From Lytechinus pictus (Eukaryota > Echinodermata > Echinoidea > Temnopleuroida > Toxopneustidae): a stretch of 64,000 bases of DNA. The notes beneath the pieces were generated by a model. That model saw only the letters and a list, made by a program, of their open reading frames with translations. It made no database searches and had not been told where the DNA came from. Within the stretch, counting starts at the first letter, position 1, and every line of letters starts with the position of its first letter. The stretch is taken from the NCBI RefSeq assembly GCF_037042905.1, contig NC_087254.1, forward strand, positions 12,261,103-12,325,102, in the 5' to 3' direction. Below, piece after piece: positions 42,020 to 53,790 of the stretch. A program made the position numbers and the translations under genes.

Positions 42020-43152
42020 GGTCTTATACACTCAAGAGCGAGAAAAAAAAGAACGAAAACTTCAATAACAATCTAAACATTTAGATGCAAGAGGGTGAAG
42101 TGAGAGAACGTATCATTTATTTGATCCTCTATTATATTTTTTTGTAATACTTTTTTGGGTTTGTTTTGTGGGCTTATTCAAAATTGGGTTGAATATAAGA
42201 TAAGGATTAGAAGGGTCATATCCTCACCCAATAATATTGGAGATGTATCCACCCCCCGGCCTGGACGAAATGTAGGCCTAAATGTACAGGGCAAAAATTA
42301 TAATGCATTTATGAAAAATAGAAACGTGTATAATGAGATTTTGAAGGACAAATAAAATTGCGGCAAACGAATCATACTCGAACTTTCTCATTTATAGGTC
42401 TTATACACTCAAGAGCGAGAAAGGAAGAACAAAAATACAATAACAATTTAGACATTTAGACGCGAGAGGGTGAAGTGAGAGAACGTATAATTCATTTGAT
42501 CATCTATTATATTTTTTGGAAATACTTTTTTTGGTTTGTTTTGTGCGCTTATTCAAAATTAAAGGGTTGAATATGAGATAAGGATTATAAGGGTCATACC
42601 CTCAAACAGTAATATTGGAGATGTATCCACCCCCCCCCCCAGCCTGGACGAAATGTAGGCCTAAATGTACAGGGCAAATATTCCAATGCATTTATGAAAA
42701 ATAGAAACGTGTATAATGAGATTTTGAAGGACAAAGAAAATTGAGGCAAACGAATCATACTCGAACTTTCTCATTTATAGGTCTTGTACACTCAAGAGCG
42801 AGAAAGGAAGAACAAAAATACAATAACAATCTAGACATTTATATGCAAGAGGGTGAAGTGAGAGAACGTATAATTCATTTGATCATCTATTATATTTTTT
42901 GGAAATACTTTTTTGGTTTGTTTTGTAGGCTTATTCAAAATTGAAGGGGTAAATATAAGATAAGGATTAGAATGGTCATATCCTCACCCAACAATGCTGG
43001 AGATGTATCCATCCTCCGGCCTGGACGAAATGTAGGCCTAAAGGTACAAGGCAAAAATTCTAATGCATTTATGAAAAATAGAAACGTGTATAATGAGATT
43101 TTGAAGGACAAAGAAAATTGAGGCAAACGAATCATACTCGAACTTTCTCATT
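42020..43152. repeat. Three tandem ~380-bp units
   Basis: Units start with GGTCTTATACACTCAAGAGC at 42020, 42397 and 42780 (GGTCTTGTACACTC in the last), giving periods of 377 and 383 bp. Each contains GAGGGTGAAGTGAGAGAACG, TATTATATTTTTT, GGAGATGTATCCA, CCTGGACGAAATGTAGGCCT and ACTCGAACTTTCTCAT. The 66-67-codon frames are at different positions in each unit and are broken differently, so no protein is conserved. The C run in the second unit accounts for most length change. Confidence 0.93.
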
Positions 43153-43881
43153 ACCCTAGATATGATAATAGTACCATACAGTAGGGGTGAAGAACTTATT
43201 ACCACACCATCTCAAATACAATAGGGTTTAATCGTCACCAATGGTTGGAGATGATAGAGTGTCATTTTATGCGGGGAGAAGATGGCATTAATAAGCAATC
43301 ATCCGTGCCTTCACGACGATGAACAACCAAAAATACAACCTCCAAAGGCTGTATCGCTACCATGCCAACGGGAGACGCAGTGGATGCACTTTCATTTTTT
43401 TTTTCGCATGCCCCCACGAAGATTTCCCGGAGCTGTTTATTGTTTACCGTGTTTATTATCTGCACAATATGAGAAGATGTAATGTATAATTTACTTGGAA
43501 ATGGACTAATTTTGGTTTTCTATTGTACATCAGGCAACTTACGAATGTGATGAATTCATCCGTCAATAGGCTTAGTATAGAATTCAATTGAATATATATA
43601 TATATGTGTGTCGGTAAAGCTCAAGAATGAAATTTACATCTGGGTGGCAGAGCAAGGAATGTATTATTGTTCTGAGAGTAGGGTTTTCGTACTACATATA
43701 CCAATGTCATCGATATGGTGTAATTTTTGTAATATCATTAAAGGCATTACTCCTCAATTGCCATGCTGTAAAAACTGTCGTGTTCTAACAATCAGACACC
43801 TGTTGATGTCCCAACGTAGACACCTTCAAATGACACCAAAAGTGTTGAAATAACACCAAAACTTAAACACCAGAGGATAAT
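43153..43881. other. No gene seen
   Basis: Includes a short (TA)n run at about 43593-43604 and AACACCAAAA-type phrases at 43800-43870. Nothing coding. Confidence 0.5.
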
Positions 43882-44192
43882 AATCCCTGCTGGAAATGAC
43901 ACAGTGTCACACAGTGTGATCGCAGTGTGTTCACATAGTGGACTACGTGAGAATATCATTCACACTGTTAAAATACTCATATTCAACAGTGTAAAGATAT
44001 TTTCGCACTGTGGACACCTCGACAATCTGACTGTTCACGGCGTGTTCACAATATCGACTACGTTTATATTGTGATTCGCACTGTTTAAATGCTCAAATTT
44101 AACAGTCTGGATGTGATTTCACATTGTGTTCCATACTGTGAATAGACACTGTGGCACTCACTGTGAGACATTGTGTTCTTTCCAGTAGGGAT
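43882..44192. mobile_element. Miniature element with CACAGTGT-repeat interior
   Basis: ATCCCTGCTGGAAATGACAC and GTGTTCTTTCCAGTAGGGAT are inverted ends. The interior is filled with CACTGTG/CACAGTGT/TTCACACTGTT motifs in both orientations, at least a dozen. Non-coding. Confidence 0.9.
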
Positions 44193-44600
44193 GGGCGTGG
44201 TCTATGTAGGCCTATACACCAACAATGCACAGTTTCTGCTGTGTATATTTCGAGATGATGAAGAGCAGTGAAACAAGATTAAGAACGATGATAATTATAA
44301 GGGTATCACACATTTTAACAATTAAAGTGTTGAAAATATGTTTACGATGTCGGGTTTTTTCAAAAAAATTAAACATTCACGCGACTGAGGGGATGCTTAA
44401 ACTGAAATCTCATTTCAAAGATATTTCGTAATTTCGCGGTGTTTCTAAAATGTATAATTACATTTTAAAAATGAAATCTTTATATAAATTCATTAAAAAA
44501 CCATAATCATAAAAAAGATACATCTTCTGTGTACGGATATAAGTGTTAATGTGTCAATTGCCACTTTTATTTCAAATTCATATGGACAAGGGGGCGCCGT

Positions 44601-44898
44601 GGGGGCGTCGTGATCTAGTGGTCTTGACTCTCTCCTTTCAATCTGAGGGACATGGGTTCGTTTCCTAGCCATGACATGTTTTCCTACAGCAAGAAATTTC
44701 ACAACGTTGTGCTGCACTCAACCCAGGTGACACGAATGGGTACTCGGTGGCAAGAAATTCCTTGAATGTTTGAGTGCCAATAGGTAGCCGAGCCAAAGCC
44801 AGGGTAATAACAATAACATGGCCCGCTGGGAGAACAGTTTTCGGAACTGAAGTGGCTTCCCTGGTAAATATACCGTTATTATTACTATTATAATTGTT
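44601..44898 (+). mobile_element. tRNA-derived SINE, family S2 copy 1
   Basis: A box region TGATCTAGTGGTC and B box GGTTCGTTTCC (one change from consensus) lie in the head. The body has GTGCTGCACTCAACCCAGGT, GAATGGGTACTCGG, CCCGCTGGGAGAACAGTTTT and ends CCGTTATTATTACTATTAT. Matches copies at 51659-51970 (+) and 48595-48820 (-). Confidence 0.9.
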
Positions 44899-45940
44899 AT
44901 GATATAGGTGCATCATTTCGTCTCTGAATATTTCACCAAATAAAGTACGTATATTGAAAACCTTCAACGAGTTAAAAGTGAAATATGGAATTGTTATAAA
45001 GAACCATTGCCTTTTAGTTCATAGAACACAAAACATTTACAATCTTTATCATAATTAAAGATTAAAAAAAAAAAGAAAGATAGATTGTGTATTTTATTCG
45101 CAGACATAATAATGATCCTCTAAGAATTACGATAAAAAACTTTCGAAATTAACTACGAAGTTTGCCGACAACTTACTCCTGAAATTTTGCAAGGCATCGT
45201 TATTGTTCTCAGACTCAGTTGCATAAAAAGACACACACACACATAAAGGATAATGGGGGTGGGGGTTCGAAGAAGTCATACTCGAGCGAAAATTTAAATT
45301 TTTAAAACGAAAATCTAATTTTGTGATAGATTTTTATTAAAAAATCCGATAATGATATCATACTCATTCTTTTTTGCCCTTTTCTTTGTGTCCACATTAT
45401 TTTCTTTTTCCCCTTGGTCGTTTTAATTATCAATTATTATTATCATCATTTTTTTTTTTTTTTGGGGGGGGCATCGAGTCCCCATCCTACACTCCATACT
45501 TCAAGTCATTTCCGCTTTCAAGTACAATACATTAATCTTCATGATTAAATCGTCTCTTTCAATCCACTGTATCCTATATATCATGTTCAATCATTATTAA
45601 GTTCGCTAAGCATAATTCAATTCTATTTTAGTCTTCTATTTCAGCCTTCATTATTCAGTAAAGTAATAATGATAAAATATTAATTCATTTCTTTCCCTCT
45701 CTAGTATACCATACCGATCATGACAAAGCCATGTTGTTTTCTTGTCCTGCGTACCCCTATACCCTTCCCTAATTTATAGTATATGGCTAATATAGAGTAA
45801 AACAACCTAAATATCTCTTGTCTGTGGATTTCTTTCTTCTGTATTTATTGCTTGCTACGAAATAAACTTTTGCCAGGGAGCGGTGGTACCTTGGGTCAGG
45901 GGGCTACTACCCTTATGATATTTCTTTAAGTAATAAAAAG
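44899..45940. other. Upstream of gene 2; no gene seen
   Basis: AT-rich, with a short (CA)n run near 45231 and a decayed GAGCGA repeat copy at 45240-45440, including GGTTCGAAGAAGTCATACTC. Nothing coding. Confidence 0.45.
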
Positions 45941-45948
45941 TGACGTCA
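45941..45948. promoter_or_regulatory. Full CRE palindrome TGACGTCA
   Basis: A perfect TGACGTCA, within the 10-bp palindrome GTGACGTCAC, lies about 750 bp upstream of the ATG at 46696 on the same side as its presumed promoter. This is the consensus full site for CREB/ATF bZIP factors. Its distance is compatible with a promoter-proximal element only if the transcription start lies well upstream of the ATG; the start site is unknown and no TATA box was assigned. A single 8-bp match can arise by chance about once per 65 kb. Confidence 0.35.
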
Positions 45949-46695
45949 CATTTAGGTCGTTTTGTCCTCTATCCAAACAGTCGTCGCTCATGAATTTCAT
46001 AAACTTTTGTTGAGTAAACCTGATCACTTAAGCCTGAAAGGGCAGACTAATATTTTTTTGTGACGGTCCAATGACAACGCTCATTCTCCGCCGCCTTCCT
46101 CTTCCATCAAAATGATAAATTTCGTCTGTTGGGTAGTTTGTCGTCTGACGGACTTGTAATTGTTTATCATAATCACTTCTATAGTTTTGCGACAGTAGAA
46201 GTGTGGATGTTGTAAATTGTTTTAGATTTTTATCGCAAACTCATCAGCATCGGACAATACAAGAAGATATCAAAGGAGACTATTATGATTATCGTAAACT
46301 TCACGCTTCTTGTTTGTGAAATATTTCAATTAAGATATAACGACTGAATATTGATTATTCCTGATTATTAAAGATGTTTTAACCGGACATCGGAGGCCAA
46401 AATGGAGTTCGAATTCAACGAGTACCAGGACCTGCTTTTTTAGTAAAGCTTATTCTGGAAAATCATAGTTATCAACATACGATACAACCGTATGGGTAAT
46501 CATTATCCGACTGAATCTCTTGCGAATCCATCGTCACTTGGTGGAATTTGTAATAATTAATTTCCGTTAATGTTTTCCCCGTAGATCAGTAAAATAGTTT
46601 GCTCTGAATAATGAAATGACATGATAATTACTCTTAATAGTCATTTGACACAGAGACAATAAATTTTGGTTGTGTTAATCATCTGTGAGCGCGAA
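45949..46695. other. Presumed 5' flank / 5' UTR of gene 2
   Basis: The stretch before the ATG at 46696 has no clear TATA box that could be tied to a start site. A GC-richer patch (CATTCTCCGCCGCCTTCCTC, 46080-46100) could be promoter-proximal. Everything else is AT-rich. Confidence 0.4.
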
Positions 46696-46882
46696 ATGTT
46701 CGGATCACGGAGAAGGATGCCGGGCGTATCTGGAGTTTACACCGCTATACCGGTGAAGTTGCTGGTGTTGCTGTTGACGTTGTGCCCATGTCGCTGCCAC
46801 CAAGCTCTCAGTGGAGAAGATGAGTTGTTTGGAATGGAGATGGGGCAACCTTGTCGTGATATTCCTTATGATGACGTAAACG
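46696..46882 (+). CDS. First coding exon of an unidentified secreted/membrane protein
   Basis: The exon opens at ATG 46696 (G at -3) and encodes 62 residues plus one base before a perfect GGTAAGT donor (intron from 46883). The N-terminus has basic residues (SRRRM) and then a hydrophobic run VKLLVLLLTLCPC (20-32), so a signal peptide or signal anchor is likely, with cleavage possible near HQA (35-37). The mature part is acidic (GEDELFGMEMGQPCRDIPYDDVN). An in-frame upstream extension to 46666 lacks an ATG. The next compatible exon is 63499-63794: the leftover G plus AT gives Asp and an open frame. I do not recognise the family. Intervening exons may have been missed in the 16.6-kb gap. A CRE palindrome lies at 45941-45948. 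Confidence 0.7.
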
Positions 46883-48594
46883 GTAAGTCGGGTAAACATA
46901 TTATGTTTTTCAGTCCTAAATATCACCTATTAAGCCTACTTTGCTGGCCTAAATATTGATCTTTGAATCGCTGAAAGTTCATTTCTAAAAGGATTTCCTT
47001 GCTTTTTATCCATTCATAATGAAAAGTTTCGTCGCCAAACCCAAAGGAAATACATTTATTTTATTCCATATATACATAATTTCACTTGTCCTTTTATTAG
47101 TGAGTGGTAGTGCCGGAGCAACATTCTGGAGACCTTAAGTCCCTCGTTCTCATTTCGTCTTCTCCTATCCATTTTTTTTTCTATTTTGAATATAATCAAC
47201 TGGTATGATACACTCGTTGTCATTTGTAAATTAAGTTCTTATCATTAAATTTTGATCTAGACTATTAATAATAATGTTTGTCCTACAACAAAGACGCTGC
47301 ACTCTACAAGCTCAACTTTTTTTTTTAAACCAGCAACCTCCATTACCAACCTGTTGCAAATGCAAAATTATTTTGTCTACCTTATATTGTGCGCAAAATT
47401 GGGCAAAATGTTCATAGTTCACTTATATATCAAGAGTATACAGCACTAAACGACATTGTTATCGTTGGAAAAAAAATCGAAGTGATATGAATGAAACATA
47501 GGCCAATATGGTGACACTAATCTGCTAATGTAAACTAAAGTATTCCATTCAAATTCTCCTACTTTTATTATTGATTGATAGTTATTTAAACCCGAGATTG
47601 GTAGCGATTCCAACACGGCTAATCCTGTCTAATTCAACGCATCATGACATGAATTACCATGAACGCTGCATAGAGTGAAGAGCAAATCATATCAAATAAT
47701 AGTTAAAAATCACTTGTAAATCAGATTAAAGAAAAACATTTTGATGCAGTTTAATAGGATAATCATTGACGAAATGTTAATGCAGATAATGAAAATAAAA
47801 AGGCGATGATTTGATTGGATATATTTGATTCACCAACGATATTTGCATGTTTACAAGTTGTGGAACGAATTGCAGAAAAACGTACACATGTCAAATAAAA
47901 CATTATTATACTGTATCAGGCCCATCGGAACCACTACGCGTGGTACGGTATTTACCGTTGTGGCATCATTTTTTTTTTTAATTGAGAAAAAAAAAATGAA
48001 TAAAATAACATAAGGGAGAAATTGAGAGAGAGAGAAAGAATATGTTCTGGTAATTTCTGATTTTTTTACAAAAATTGTTGAATTGATGTGAATGTGAAAT
48101 TTGATAGAGTGGAAATAGTTCAAATACCACAAACTGTTACAAATATTGGCAGATGCATTCCTTTTAAATTTCGAGAAGCACTAAAAGTATTTTTTGTGCG
48201 TCGCGATGATATTCTGTGTCTATTTACCAATAAATTTTGTAGATTGCTTTGCTTGATCGCTACGTTTACTCGCATACAAGTAAAGGAAATATCCCCTTTC
48301 AAGGGCTATGGCACATACCCCATTCCATTCACGGCTATACTCGATGTGATGTGTAAAATTGCAAAGTTCCACAGTGTAAAGTGAGATAATGTCTTTGTCG
48401 GTCGCTACGCTCTCTCGCATTAAAAAAGATTACAGTCATTAGACAGTGAAGGATGGATAGATAGTTTTGATCGAATTCGTGAATTTCCCTAACCACTTTC
48501 ATAAAGTTTCAATCGAAATGATAATAACGCAGTTCTTGTATAGCGCATGTCATATCATGTGTCATAACGTCCATATGCGTTTCCATAGGACTTG
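46883..48594. other. First part of gene 2 intron
   Basis: AT-rich intron following the GTAAGT donor. Frames at 47825-48384 on either strand show no recognised domain. Confidence 0.5.
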
Positions 48595-48820
48595 GATATT
48601 AATATTACCATGGCTTCAGCCCCACAGACTTTTACAGCGCGATGGCATTTCAACTCAAGGAATAAATTCCCGCCAGGTACCCATTCATCTCAGCTGGGTT
48701 GAGTGCAGCACAGTGTAGATTAATTTCTCGCCGAAGGTAATTACGCCATGGCTGGGATTCGAACCCACGACCTTCTGTTTCAAAGTCATAAGACTAATCC
48801 ACTGGGCCACAACGCTCCGC
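48595..48820 (-). mobile_element. tRNA-derived SINE, family S2 copy 2
   Basis: On the minus strand: GCGTTGTGGCCCAGTGGATT (A box region), then GGGTTCGAATCCCAGCCATG with a perfect B box, then GTGCTGCACTCAACCCAGCT, AATGGGTACCTGGCGGGAAT and CTTGAGTTGAAATGCC, ending near GGCTGAAGCCATGGTAATA. It is the best-preserved head of the three copies. Confidence 0.9.
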
Positions 48821-49789
48821 AAAGACATGCAAGTTTAAACATTCGCAGTATTACTGATCAGTCAGGTCGTATATTGCTCAAATGTACAATGATCGAAATC
48901 GATAAAAAAAAGTCCAATGAAACGATTATGTAGGGAATTTGTTTTGTTTGTTTGTTTTTAGTTTATATTCTTGGGAAGGTGTCGCGAAAAGTGAAATTAA
49001 TGAATATTACAACATCGCAAAAATAGGATATAAACATTATATTACATTTTTTTTTTAGATTTCATATAACTTTTGCTTTACTTCTCAATATAATATATAG
49101 GGTCAATGTCGACCCATTATACCTTCATGGTCGAACGTTTCGTGGACAATTTTGACAAAGTGAAAGTGGATAGATGATCATATTAAACATAAAATCATTT
49201 AATTTTTAACGTTCGGAATGCGATCTGACGAGAATTAATCACCTTTTATTTGTTTGATAGATGGCAGTAGATGATGCTTACTTCCATGCTGGGAGCACCA
49301 TTGTGTTGCTGGCGATGAAAAATTCGAATGCAATTTTCTCTCTTTCCAAGATAACAATGCCGCAACCATTAGTAGATTAGCCGTCAAATAATTTACACGA
49401 CTTATACAAGAAACAACGTTGCTTCATACGATAAGCTTAACACACACACCCTCACGCACACCCACACATACCCTTACAGGCTTACACACACACACAAACG
49501 AAATGACTCGAATAGTATCAATTGTCATGTATAGAATATGACACTGACACCTGCATTTCATCGGGGATGGGGGGGGGGCGGGCGGGTTAAAATTCAAGGG
49601 TGATAATATAGGCCTATATTGCAATTAACCACGATGTGATTTATTTATGATTGCAGGTTCAAACCACGAAAGAACGAGAGTGTATCGATTATTATAGCAA
49701 GGATTTGTGTATGTATATGGGGACAGATCCGTCACTGTCCCGAAATGGAATGAAAGCCTCACCAGCGGCGTAACAGGGATCGGTGGCCA
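48821..49789. other. Intron, no feature but a CA-rich patch
   Basis: A CA-rich stretch lies at 49440-49498 and a G-run patch near 49566-49585. Nothing coding. Confidence 0.5.
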
Positions 49790-50330
49790 GGGGGGGGGGG
49801 GGGGGGGGGCAAGAGCCAAAAATTTCCCGGTCATATCATGGTATGAACAGGCGTAATGGTGTAATGAGGCGACTATTTTGAGAGGGCCAGATATTGCGTA
49901 TCGGGCAGAATTTATCTTTTAAAAAAAGTTGCGAGCGAGCGAGCAAAAATTTTGACCTTTTTAATACATAAAAATCCAATTATTGTGATAGATTTTGAAA
50001 TGATCGATATCCAGAAAATAATATATTTCACTCTTCTCTCTTCCATTACTTTTTTGTGGTCTGAACGCCACTGTGAACAGGATTCTTTGCGGCAGTAGCG
50101 TGAAGAGTAAAAAAAAACGAGGGGCGCAGTATGACACATGTGCTAAAAAGCTGCTGAATATAATTCCCGAGCGAGCGAAGCGACCGAGAAAAAAATCACC
50201 TTTTTCATGAGAATCTACCTTTGAGATATTTTTGAAATTATATTCAGTAAATAAAATGATATCCTACACTTTTCCTTTGCTTTTCTTTCCTCCTTCTTTT
50301 TTGTTCTTGTTTGTAGAACTTTTGGGGGCC
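49790..50330. repeat. GAGCGAGC repeat family, two adjacent copies
   Basis: A 20-G run (49790-49809) is followed by GCGAGCGAGCGAGCAAAAAT (49931), AATCCAATTATTGTGATAGA and CCAGAAAATAATATATTTCA. A second copy starts CCCGAGCGAGCGAAGCGACC (50167) with TTCAGTAAATAAAATGATAT. The order is the same as at 37140-37340. Confidence 0.75.
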
Positions 50331-51658
50331 AATGGCTTAACCCTTCCATACTCATATATGGCAGTGCTGTGCGGTTGGGGTCCGGGGCGGAGCCCCCGGA
50401 ACCTCTTGACATCAAAGCCACTTAAACCTCGCAGATTGCCGCTATTTTAATCAAATCGCGAGTATATACAGAATATAGCTTTTACACAACACATTTATTC
50501 AACCCAGTTGCGTAATGAACCAAATATTTGAGGTGGCAAAACATAGCATTGTGGGAAAATTTACATATTACATCCACTGCATGTTGGTTCTACTCTTTCT
50601 ATTTGTCATTATATTGATTTTTTAATGTATTGTTTTTTAATTGTTCATATAATATTGTATATTGTACCTTTTTAATGGATGTGAGTAAAGTGAATTGAAT
50701 TGAATTTGTTAAAAGTCGCCAGCGTGCAAAGCGAGCTGGAAAATTGCATATTGTAATTGAATTCTAATTATGTGATAGATTTTTCCATTATATTCAGCAA
50801 TGCTGACAGCAAATAACACATTTCATTGTTTCCATTCATTTTATTATACGTTGTCTCCTGTATAATTTATTTCATTTCCTCTTGGGTGTGGAACCAAGAC
50901 CCCCCCCCTCCCCGCGCCTGTACGCCAGTGATTGAACGGGGGCGTTATAGAGCCATTTTATGGTTATAGATGAAGAGCTCCTACTGCTTTGCATAAAATT
51001 TAGCAAGCTTATAGCACAATGTTGCGTGCAGTTCATCATTCTTCCCGCTCTTTATTTTCAATCGTCGGCAGCCCGGTCGTGTTATTATTTTTTTTTCTTG
51101 TCCCTTTTGTTTGTTTTCTAATTTAGCTTTTGACTAATTCCATTCTACCTTCGTTTCCCGCTATTGTTTGTCGTTTTGTCATATTTTAATTTATTTCCCA
51201 TCAAGCTACTGCATTACATAAGCCTATTACGGAATGATTTGTTCTTTGTCAAATATTCTTCTTTCGTACATTTTCCCGCTTTTTTTCCTTTTCCATTAAA
51301 AGAAAAAAATCTTCGTTTTCTTTTTCCCTTTCCTCCTTTCCTTTTCCCCTTTCCTCCCCCTTTCCCTTTCTTTCTCCCTCCCTTTTTTTCTCTTTCCCGT
51401 TTTTTTTATTTTCCCGGTGAAATCCGCCAGGGGGGCAGCTTGCCCCCCCCTGCCCCCCCCCCCCGTCTGTTACGCCACTGAGCCTCACCCTGAGCGATCT
51501 TGCACCCTGGTTGGAAACGGATGCACTTCGGTCAATCTATCTACCACTTTTCCATGACAGGTTATGGCGGGAAAAATATTAAGAGCATTCTTATCATTGA
51601 ATGTATACAAAAAAGAAAGAGGAAAAACTACATTAATAACGATTAATGTGTTTCATAT
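50331..51658. repeat. Decayed repeat copies and a TC-rich tract
   Basis: GTGCAAAGCGAGCTGGAAAA (50725) begins another GAGCGAGC-family copy ending near a C run at 50905. From 51280 to 51475 a CTTTTCC-rich pyrimidine tract and C runs lead to CGTCTGTTACGCCACTG. A 105-codon frame of phenylalanine and proline residues here is an artefact of the pyrimidine tract. Confidence 0.55.
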
Positions 51659-51970
51659 TGGGAAGCCAGCGCCTTTAAGTGGATTATTCTACGAACTTTG
51701 AAACAGAGGGTCGTGGGTTCAAATCCCAGCCATGTCGTAGTTTGCTTCAGCAAGGAATCCATCCTCAGTGTGCTGCACTCGACCCTGGTGAGGTAAATGG
51801 GTACCGACAGTAATTCCTCAAAAAAGCTGTGTGCACCTGAATCATAGGTAGCCTATAGCTTAGCCTGGGTAATAATAATAGCAGAACCCGCTGGGAGAAC
51901 AGTTTTTGGAACTGAAGTGGTTACCCTGGGTAAATATACCGTTATTATTATTACTATTAATTATCATTAT
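51659..51970 (+). mobile_element. tRNA-derived SINE, family S2 copy 3
   Basis: The head includes GGGTTCAAATCCCAGCCATG (B box with C for G variants), the body GTGTGCTGCACTCGACCCTG and CCCGCTGGGAGAACAGTTTT and GAACTGAAGTGGTTACCCTG, and the tail CCGTTATTATTATTACTATT. The A box is decayed. It merges into AT-rich repeats to about 51995. Confidence 0.9.
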
Positions 51971-52034
51971 TAATATAATAATTATCATTATGTTTTTACA
52001 TACAAAATAATGTTGCATGTTCTTCATCATCATC

Positions 52035-52103
52035 ATTGCCTGAACCGGGATTTGAACCTGGGGTCCTGGCTTACATGACCAGTGGTCTACCAGTTATAAG
52101 CTC
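52035..52103 (-). repeat. tRNA-like fragment (Thr-TGT-like anticodon loop)
   Basis: Read on the minus strand, CTGGT-CATGTAA-GCCAG forms a five-pair anticodon stem with a seven-base loop centred on TGT, and CCAGGTTCAAATCCCGG gives a T arm with one mismatch. The acceptor stem does not pair and the 5' GGGGAGC belongs to the adjacent miniature element. It is therefore a SINE head or tRNA relic, not a functional tRNA. Confidence 0.5.
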
Positions 52104-52252
52104 CCCGGGGAGCGTTATGGATTATATATTCATTGTTTTGTTATATCAATAAAAATAGCAGTTGTGCTTCTCACCAAATCTAGATCTAGCAGAATCATCA
52201 GATCTGAAAACTTGTCAGACGACAAAATAAATATTGATGAACATTTTCCAGG
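52104..52252. mobile_element. Diverged family B miniature element (copy 4)
   Basis: CCCCGGGGAGCGTTATGG at the left, ATCAGATCTGAAAACTTGTC and ATATTGATGAACATTTTCCAGG at the right match the family B layout at 34277 and 13435, but the middle is replaced by unrelated AT-rich sequence. Confidence 0.5.
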
Positions 52253-53264
52253 CTCTCATTGACATGGCTGAGGCATTTCAAGTTTGCAATATTCTTACAT
52301 TAGCCCGGAGGGAGGGGGTGCTATCATATACGTCAAGGGTTCTACAAACGAGGTATTCGACTGAGAAATTTCGTTTGAAGGAATTTTTTTATTTAAAAAA
52401 TATTATTTACAGTTAACATCATTATTGATAAGATTATATACATGTATAATCATAGAAGTGAATATAAAGCAGGGTCCCGGGATAAAATCCTTGTCCCCCC
52501 TCCCTCACACCCGATTAGATGAATAAAGATCTTTACATGCAATTCAATATACAAAATGGAATAACATATTGTAAAAAACAAGTGGATTACACAAAACTTT
52601 GAAAATGAATCAATAAATTTTATGTTTAAAATGATACTTAAAAACCAAGACAGGATCAAAAATCTGGACAAAGAATAGTCGATCAGTGGAAAATATAAGA
52701 GGCACTGTAAAATTGCTATAAAAAGAAAGAAAAAAATGTCCACTTAAGATTAAATATAATAACGTAAGCAGGATATTGGATATCATGTAGGATCATGACA
52801 TTTTATATTTGTGATGTGGATATATAATTTTTGTCAGCTAGGCTTGGTTTCTATACAACTATTGATATAATTTACATTGCAAACGTAATTGATAAGTAAA
52901 ACCGATAACTGAATAAACAAATTTCAACATGGGAATAATTGCATTTTGGAGAGGCATCTATTGATCGACTTTTGAAATGACATGCCGTTGATATGTCAAA
53001 ATCCTTTTAAAAAATCAATAAAGAAGTAGAATTTAAACATGATCGTTCAAGTCAATGAATTGATTTTCAAGCAAATTTCAATTCTATACTCTATAAACAT
53101 CCTCAATACAAACCCCGGATCACAAAACAATATGAGGAGGACATAACAGCACAGAATAATCATGGTCATTTAGAAAGCTAAAACATTGGTCACCACAATT
53201 TCTTCTGCAGAATTTTAAATGTTCTTGTGTGTAAATTAAATCCAAGATTGTAAGTTTGTAATCC
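52253..53264. other. Intron, no gene
   Basis: AT-rich, with a short C run near 52494. Frames on both strands are of chance length. Confidence 0.5.
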
Positions 53265-53402
53265 TGGGGCCCATGGCATAAAAATTTTGTCATAAAAAAC
53301 TCTGGCAAATAAACAAAAACTCTGGCAAACAAAATAATGCCAGTGAAAATTACACATTAAAAAAAAGTATTATGGCAAAATTTTTATGCAACGGGCCCCT
53401 GG
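53265..53402. mobile_element. Miniature element with GGGGCCCATGGCATAAAAAT ends
   Basis: GGGGCCCATGGCATAAAAAT and ATTTTTATGCAACGGGCCCC are inverted with few mismatches. The interior holds CTCTGGCAAA twice. Non-coding. Confidence 0.85.
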
Positions 53403-53790
53403 ACCCCACTCTTCAGTACAGAAGATGGTCTAATAATGATGTACATTTAGTTTTATTTCGTTTTATTGCATATCCATAATCAATATTGATTCTTTTAAAA
53501 AGCTAAACTCGGTCTCTAAATATTATTCCGTAAGACTTTCTTGAACAAAAAAGTCAATTCAAGATTGCCATTTCTTAGTATTATACAGACTAATGCTATG
53601 ATGTATAATGATGATACTACAACTACTACTACTACTACTATTTCTACTACTACTACTACTAGTACTACTACTACTACTACTATTTCTACTACTACTAATA
53701 CTACCGCTACCACCAACACCATCACCACCACCATTACTTCTTCTACTACTACTACTATTACTACTTCTACTACTACTACTACTACTACTA

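Noticed and set aside
42155..43135. 66-67-codon frames in the 380-bp units as a repeated small protein
   Set aside because: Starts, stops and frame positions differ among units, so there is no conserved product.
52035..52103. tRNA-Thr(TGT) gene
   Set aside because: Anticodon and T arms fold, but the acceptor stem does not pair and the 5' end belongs to a miniature element.
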